The notes under the pieces: generated by a model
Seen by the model: only the letters and a program-made list of their open reading frames with translations
Databases searched by the model: none
Told to the model about the DNA's origin: nothing
Made by a program: the position numbers and the translations under genes
NCBI GenBank assembly: GCA_028284365.1
Contig: JANQRW010000042.1
Location: 1 to 64,000 of the forward strand
Direction of reading: 5' to 3'
Source: Marinicella sp.
GTDB lineage: Bacteria; Pseudomonadota; Gammaproteobacteria; Xanthomonadales; Marinicellaceae
Length of the DNA: 64,000 bases
In this document: positions 58,593-64,000 of the stretch, one piece after another
How positions within the stretch are numbered: position 1 is the stretch's first letter
Layout: each line of letters opens with the position of its first letter

Positions 58593-59366
58593 ATGGAAAT
58601 TGTAATTATCTCATTGGTCGCTTTGGCGGCGTCATTATTAACTTTGTTTTCAGGGTTTGGTTTGGGCACGCTGTTGATGCCTGTGGTGGCTTTGTTTTTC
58701 CCTCTGGAAGTGGCCATTGGTATGACTGCGATCGTACATTTGGCGAATAATCTGTTCAAAGTTTCGATATTGGGCAAACATGCGGTTAAGGATATCTTGC
58801 TTAAATTTGGTGTGCCAGCCATCATGGCAGCTTTTGTGGGTGCATGGGTGCTGGATTTATTGGCACAAAGCGAGCAGCCAGTTAATTATGTATTGATGGG
58901 TCATGCCTTACAGACCTCATGGCTTAAAATTATTGTCGGTGCATTGATTTTACTTTTTGTTCTGTTGGAGTTTTCGAAAACATTTGCGGCAATCAAACTG
59001 GGGCCAAATTTTTTACCTTTGGGTGGCACAATAAGTGGTTTTTTTGGTGGTTTATCGGGTCACCAAGGTGCATTTCGCAGCATGTTCTTACTCAAAGCGG
59101 GTTTGAACAAAGAGCAGTTTATAGCCACAGGAGTGATGGTTGCGGTGATGGTGGATGTTGCACGATTGACCATTTATGGTAAGGACTTGGCTGACCATAA
59201 CCAAGCCATTGACTGGTCTTTGGTTATGGTTGCTTCGCTGGCTGCTTTTCTTGGGGCATACATTGGTAAAAAAGTGCTGCAAAAAATCACCATTAAAACA
59301 GTACATATATTGGTATCGCTGTTGTTAATGGTTGTGGCAGTTGGTTTGATGACTGGTTTGGTTTAA
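58593..59366 (+). CDS. TauE/SafE-family sulfite exporter-like permease
   Basis: LFSGFGLGTLLMPVVALFFPLEVAIGMTAIVHLANNLFK...GTISGFFGGLSGHQGAFRSMFLL. Confidence 0.88.
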   Translation: MEIVIISLVALAASLLTLFSGFGLGTLLMPVVALFFPLEVAIGMTAIVHLANNLFKVSILGKHAVKDILLKFGVPAIMAAFVGAWVLDLLAQSEQPVNYVLMGHALQTSWLKIIVGALILLFVLLEFSKTFAAIKLGPNFLPLGGTISGFFGGLSGHQGAFRSMFLLKAGLNKEQFIATGVMVAVMVDVARLTIYGKDLADHNQAIDWSLVMVASLAAFLGAYIGKKVLQKITIKTVHILVSLLLMVVAVGLMTGLV

Positions 59367-59457
59367 AGTTGTATCAGGTCTTCATGACATTATGAATTTT
59401 GGCACATCCAATATCGGGTCAGTTGTGTTATGCTGATTATTTAAGTATGGAAAACTT

Positions 59458-60609
59458 ATGAATAAATTACTATTTGGTTTGCTGTTGTTGGTGTCGGGTT
59501 TTGCAATGGCTGTTGAGACATGTGATTATGTGGATGAATCATTGGAAACAGATCAGGTTGATTTTGTCGATGATGATTCTATTGATCCCAACAGGGCATT
59601 GGATGAATGGGAGATTTGGAAAACTCAGTTAGATCAATTCTTAATCAGTCAAGACAACATCAATGTGGCCATTTCTGGTATGAGCCACTTAGATATGCTC
59701 TATGATCACAGGGTGGATGCGGTTTCAAGGGAGTCGCTATTGGGTAATCAGACGAAGTTGAAATTGATCAATCAATTGGCTGAAAGTGAAATGGCCAGCT
59801 TTGAAAGTTTGATGAAAGCGCAATCTATGTGTAGCAATGAAGTAGATTGTCCAAATGAGGCCATACAAGCCAGACTGGAGCAGCTGTACCCAGATAACAT
59901 CACCGTATACTTTCACCCATTGCAACAAGCCTTGGTTGATGAAGATTTGGAATTGGTTGCAGCCATATTAAAAAGGATGGGACAAACAGAGTATGGTCAG
60001 ACTTTGTATAAAGTTGATGAAAACTATAGTCATTTGGTTGAAGCTTATATTGAGAATCATTCGGCTCCAGAAGAAAGTCCTGATCAATTGTATCTTGAAG
60101 AATCTGGGGTCGAATCTGATGAAATAGACTTGGACTCGCTGAGTTTTGGCTCAATTATGATCAGTGAAAAAATACTGTCTTATATTTTCGGACCTGGTTA
60201 CGGGTCTATCTATAAGGCCTGTGAAATGATTCCATCATCTAAATCAGATTGTATCAGTGCCGCTGAAATCATGATATCTAAAAGTGATTCGATCATGATG
60301 ACCACTGTTGGCTATGGCTTGCTGGAGAAAGCGTATGAGTTATCTGGTGATGAAAAAGAATTAGCAAGCGTAAAGGATGAAAGGGAATCATTTGATACAT
60401 ACTGGCAATGCCTGGCTGGTGTCCAGAGTTTAGGCGAAGGCTTAGATATATTCACTGATTCAAAGGTACAAGAACTGTACCTCAACGGCACACATGAAGG
60501 TCTCTATTTAGAACAAATGGCATTGTATCTATACGAAAAGTATCAAGCCAAAGGTGTTGAAGGTTTAACAGATCCTAAATCGTGTGGATTACGTTACGTC
60601 AATAAATAA
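59458..60609 (+). CDS. secreted hypothetical protein
   Basis: Signal peptide MNKLLFGLLLLVSGFAMA; acidic body without recognised motif. Confidence 0.6.
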   Translation: MNKLLFGLLLLVSGFAMAVETCDYVDESLETDQVDFVDDDSIDPNRALDEWEIWKTQLDQFLISQDNINVAISGMSHLDMLYDHRVDAVSRESLLGNQTKLKLINQLAESEMASFESLMKAQSMCSNEVDCPNEAIQARLEQLYPDNITVYFHPLQQALVDEDLELVAAILKRMGQTEYGQTLYKVDENYSHLVEAYIENHSAPEESPDQLYLEESGVESDEIDLDSLSFGSIMISEKILSYIFGPGYGSIYKACEMIPSSKSDCISAAEIMISKSDSIMMTTVGYGLLEKAYELSGDEKELASVKDERESFDTYWQCLAGVQSLGEGLDIFTDSKVQELYLNGTHEGLYLEQMALYLYEKYQAKGVEGLTDPKSCGLRYVNK

Positions 60610-60805
60610 TCACCAGCGACGTGGCTCAAAAGATTTTTGTTTCTCAGCGTCGTGGGTTTGGTTGTAGGCTTTGATTTTACTGTTTTTACCAAATATGGTT
60701 CGAAGCTGATACCAGGTTTCTCGCATCAATGCAGTACTTTTGTTGCGACTATTTCTAACTGATTTTTAAATTTATGCAGGATTAAAAATATTTCAAAATT
60801 AATAT

Positions 60806-60820
60806 TGAGAATAATTATCA
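60806..60820. promoter_or_regulatory. Fur box
   Basis: TGAGAATAATTATCA closely matches the 7-1-7 consensus TGATAATNATTATCA; 39 bp upstream of the receptor ATG. Confidence 0.8.
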
Positions 60821-60859
60821 TTTAGATTACTATTCTCGTTTTTAAATCACTGCCTTTCT

Positions 60860-63022
60860 ATGAAAATCAAAAATATTTTATTGGCTTCAATTTTGTCTAT
60901 GGTAATTAACAATCTAATGGCTCAAGAAAACTCCGAATCCGAGAAAGACACTGAAAACTTGGAAGAAATAACTGTCACCGCATCAACCAAAGGTTTGATT
61001 TCTTATGTTTCTGCTACTGGTGCAAAAACCGACACTCCAATTGTAGAAACGGCAAGCTCGGTGTCTGTATTGACGGCTGAGCGAATTGCAGATCTGGGTG
61101 CTGAAAATTTGCAAGATGCTTTAGGTTATGTGGCAGGGGTATATAACGGTCCATTTGGTGTGGATAGTCGAGGAGATTGGTCTCAAATAAGATCGGTTCA
61201 ACCGATTCAATATTTAGATGGCCTAAGAACAAACTTCAACTTTTATAATAATATCAGACCTAACCCATATACTTTCAGACAAGTTGAAATACTAAAGGGG
61301 CCTAGTTCTGTACTGTATGGCCAGGGGAGTTTAGGCGGTATTGTAAATATGGTATCCAAGCGTCCTGAAGCTGAATTTAAAGGTGAGTTATGGGGGCAAA
61401 TTGGTTCTTTTGATCGTAAACAGATCGCTGGAGACTTCACTGGTGCAATCAATAATGATGCCAGTATTTTATACAGAACAACCCTATTACTCAGGGACTC
61501 TGATGCCCAAACTGATTTTGTTGCGGATGACTCAATTTTATTCAATCCAAGTTTGACATTTTTCTTTAATGAACAATCTGAGCTGACATTATTGGCTAAT
61601 TGGCAAAAAGATGAGACTGGTTCAACCACTCAGTTTTTTCCACAAGTTGGAACTGCATTGCCAGCACCATTTGGTCAAATACCTGTAGAAAGATTTGTCA
61701 GTGAGCCTGGTTATGATCGTTATGATTCTGAACAACAGTCTGTCACAGGTTTGTTTAATCATGATTTTTTGAATGGCTGGTCCATTCAAGCAAATACAAG
61801 ATATAGCGATTCAGAAGTAGATTACCGCACCATGTATGCATTTCCATTTTCATTTCAAGAGGATAACCGCAGTATTTTGCGTTCTTTTTATCTCAGCGAC
61901 GCCAGCGCGGAAACTTATACCGCTGATTTGCGCATACATGGTGAGAAAATGTGGGGCAACACATTGCATAAACTGGTTGCTGGTATTGACTATCAAAATG
62001 TAAAAACTGATAACGACAGTTTGTTTTTATTCAATGCAGGAGGGTTGTTGGATTTGTATGATCCAGTTTATGGTTTGGTGCCACAATTTCCCACACTTAA
62101 TGATGTAATTGATAGTCCTTTAAATCAAATTTATCAGACAGGTATTTATTTGCAAGATCAAATTTATTTTGGTGATCATTGGATAGCTACTGCTGCTTTG
62201 CGCCGTGATCGAGTTAAAAACAAAACTGAATTGACAGAGAGCCAATTATCTAAAGCTATCACTGGTCGGTTTGGATTGATGTACCAGTTTGAAAACGACA
62301 TATCACCTTATGCCAGTTATTCTGAATCATTTGAGCCAGTTTTGGGGATAGATGCATTTGGTAACCAATTCGAACCCAGAGAAGGTGAGCAGTTTGAGGT
62401 TGGTATTAAGTATCAACCTTCTGGTACTGAGCATTTGATTACAGCCAGTATATATAAAATTATTGAACAAAATCGTGTTACCAGTCTGGCTCCCAGTGAT
62501 TTACAAAATCCAGCCATCATAAACCCAGCTGGTAACATCCAAGTAGGTGAAGCTGAAATTGAGGGTTTTGAACTAGAGTCCCAATTTGAATGGAAGCATT
62601 TAGATATCTATGCGAGTTATTCATATACAGATTCTGAAGTGACTAAAAGTAATACTTTAGGTGAATTGGGTGCTCGTTTAGCATCTACACCAGATCATTT
62701 GTTTTCGACATGGGCCACTTACAGACCGCAAAACTTTTTATCAGGTTTGAAACTAGGTGCCGGGGTTCGCTATGTGGGAGAAACTTCTGATGGCAGTGCT
62801 AGAGTCGTTTTACCTGACGGTTCAATAGCGAATGAGCCATTGTTAACAGATACGTATACACTGTTTGATTTGATGATAGGTTATGAAAAAGGCAGTTATG
62901 ATTTCACCTTAAATGTAGATAACGTAAGTGATAAAACAGTTGTGACCAGTTGTTTAGCCAGAGGTGATTGTTTTTATGGACAAAAAAGAACTATCACTGC
63001 CAGTGTGAAGTATAAATTTTGA
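60860..63022 (+). CDS. TonB-dependent siderophore receptor
   Basis: Signal peptide, plug domain VETASSVSVLTAERIADLGAENLQDALGYVAGVYNG, RQVEILKGPSSVLYGQGSLGGIVNMVSKRP, C-terminal aromatic YKF. Confidence 0.95.
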   Translation: MKIKNILLASILSMVINNLMAQENSESEKDTENLEEITVTASTKGLISYVSATGAKTDTPIVETASSVSVLTAERIADLGAENLQDALGYVAGVYNGPFGVDSRGDWSQIRSVQPIQYLDGLRTNFNFYNNIRPNPYTFRQVEILKGPSSVLYGQGSLGGIVNMVSKRPEAEFKGELWGQIGSFDRKQIAGDFTGAINNDASILYRTTLLLRDSDAQTDFVADDSILFNPSLTFFFNEQSELTLLANWQKDETGSTTQFFPQVGTALPAPFGQIPVERFVSEPGYDRYDSEQQSVTGLFNHDFLNGWSIQANTRYSDSEVDYRTMYAFPFSFQEDNRSILRSFYLSDASAETYTADLRIHGEKMWGNTLHKLVAGIDYQNVKTDNDSLFLFNAGGLLDLYDPVYGLVPQFPTLNDVIDSPLNQIYQTGIYLQDQIYFGDHWIATAALRRDRVKNKTELTESQLSKAITGRFGLMYQFENDISPYASYSESFEPVLGIDAFGNQFEPREGEQFEVGIKYQPSGTEHLITASIYKIIEQNRVTSLAPSDLQNPAIINPAGNIQVGEAEIEGFELESQFEWKHLDIYASYSYTDSEVTKSNTLGELGARLASTPDHLFSTWATYRPQNFLSGLKLGAGVRYVGETSDGSARVVLPDGSIANEPLLTDTYTLFDLMIGYEKGSYDFTLNVDNVSDKTVVTSCLARGDCFYGQKRTITASVKYKF

Positions 63023-63576
63023 TGAAAACTGTTCTGATATATTGTTTGAGCTTAATTGCCATATTGGTAACGGTTTATTGCTGGTATCAGGCTCAACTTG
63101 CTAAAAAGAACCACGCTAACAAAAAGCGATTGCTATTCTTGTTGTCATCATTGGTATCGACAGTAAGCGCTTTTGGACTGTTATGGCAGTCACAAGGTAG
63201 GGAATTCGGTACATTTTTTGTGATTTTCCATATCAGTTGGTTGGCGTGGTTACTGATTCTCACTCAAGGACAAGTGAAATATACTAATCGGATACAAAAA
63301 AATAAGAAAGTACCTCCTGCAGAATATGGTAATGGTTTTAAAGCTGTGGTTATCTTCTTTGCAGGTCCTGTTGCTTTATTTTTGAGCATTTGTTGTTCGC
63401 TGTTAATTGCTAGGTATTCTCTAGAGGGATTAGCTGACCAATGGGTTGTGGCGCTGTTGCTGGTGCCAGTGATTTGGGGAGCAATGGTATGTTGGTTTGT
63501 TGCTGATAAAAAAATCATCAGGCCCATTGCCGTTACGTTTTTAGTAATTCTCATTTCCGTTTTCTTACTGTCATGA
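63022..63576 (+). CDS. small multi-pass membrane protein in the siderophore operon
   Basis: ATG overlaps the receptor TGA; several hydrophobic segments. Confidence 0.65.
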   Translation: MKTVLIYCLSLIAILVTVYCWYQAQLAKKNHANKKRLLFLLSSLVSTVSAFGLLWQSQGREFGTFFVIFHISWLAWLLILTQGQVKYTNRIQKNKKVPPAEYGNGFKAVVIFFAGPVALFLSICCSLLIARYSLEGLADQWVVALLLVPVIWGAMVCWFVADKKIIRPIAVTFLVILISVFLLS

Positions 63577-64000
63577 GTGTATTAAAAAGAATAACGCCAT
63601 CTAAGAGATTGGTAAAAGAATCCATGCGAGGTCATGCTTGGATTGGTTTATTTTTTGGGGCTTTGCTTTATCTGATTTGTTTGAGTGGTACATTACTGGT
63701 TTTTTTACCTGAGATTGAAAGATGGGAGCAGCCTAAAACTGAAGAGTATTTGAGCATTGATAGTCAGAATATTCAAAAAGCCATCGCACAGATGCAGAAC
63801 AAATTTACTGAGCCAATCAGTGAGTTGTATTTTATTTACCCAAGTGAAAACTTGCCTAAAGCACATGTTTCAGCAAACGATATGGAATGGTGGGTGGATG
63901 CGAAAGGAAATTTAACAGAGCCCGTTGATACTCAACTGGCAGCTTTAATTACTGATTTACATTACTACCTTCATTTGCCAAAAGGTTGGGGCATGATTCT
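63573..64000 (+). CDS. PepSY-associated TM-helix protein (3' truncated by window)
   Basis: MSVLKRITPSKRLVKESMRGHAWIGLFFGALLYLICLSGTLLVFLPEIERWEQP...; 4-nt overlap with upstream ORF. Confidence 0.75.
   Translation, partial: MSVLKRITPSKRLVKESMRGHAWIGLFFGALLYLICLSGTLLVFLPEIERWEQPKTEEYLSIDSQNIQKAIAQMQNKFTEPISELYFIYPSENLPKAHVSANDMEWWVDAKGNLTEPVDTQLAALITDLHYYLHLPKGWGMI

Noticed and set aside
1-64000. CRISPR arrays
   Set aside because: No regularly spaced direct repeats and no cas genes were seen.

Overview
The window appears to be a gammaproteobacterial chromosome segment with two accessory blocks set in conserved housekeeping genes. Block 1 (about 0.1-27.9 kb) looks like an integrative mobilizable element abutting tRNA-Leu(CAA). 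It carries mobC, a MobA/VirD2-type relaxase, a VirD4/TraG coupling protein, ArdA antirestriction and a large serine recombinase. No mating-pair (VirB-type) genes were seen. Its cargo includes a Gabija-like GajA/GajB pair, a DNase-I-fold (EEP) nuclease followed by two membrane proteins, an unusual three-gene cluster (alpha/beta-hydrolase-like protein with a Cys elbow, SSS-family symporter, small membrane protein), a PD-(D/E)xK protein, and a subtilase with a small C-terminal-TM secreted partner. It also has two structure-rich non-coding segments: one resembling a phage-type C4 antisense RNA, and one (15.19-15.65 kb) I could not identify. Block 2 (50.2-55.7 kb) is a type III-like mod/res plus RhuM operon lying between acnD and prpF, which are normally neighbours. 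The remainder is ordinary: hpf, dps-like, rnd, tyrA, sucA-sucB-lpdA, a GGDEF protein, a TauE/SafE permease, and a TonB-dependent siderophore receptor with a good Fur box. All calls come from reading the sequence and the supplied translations; no database search was run.
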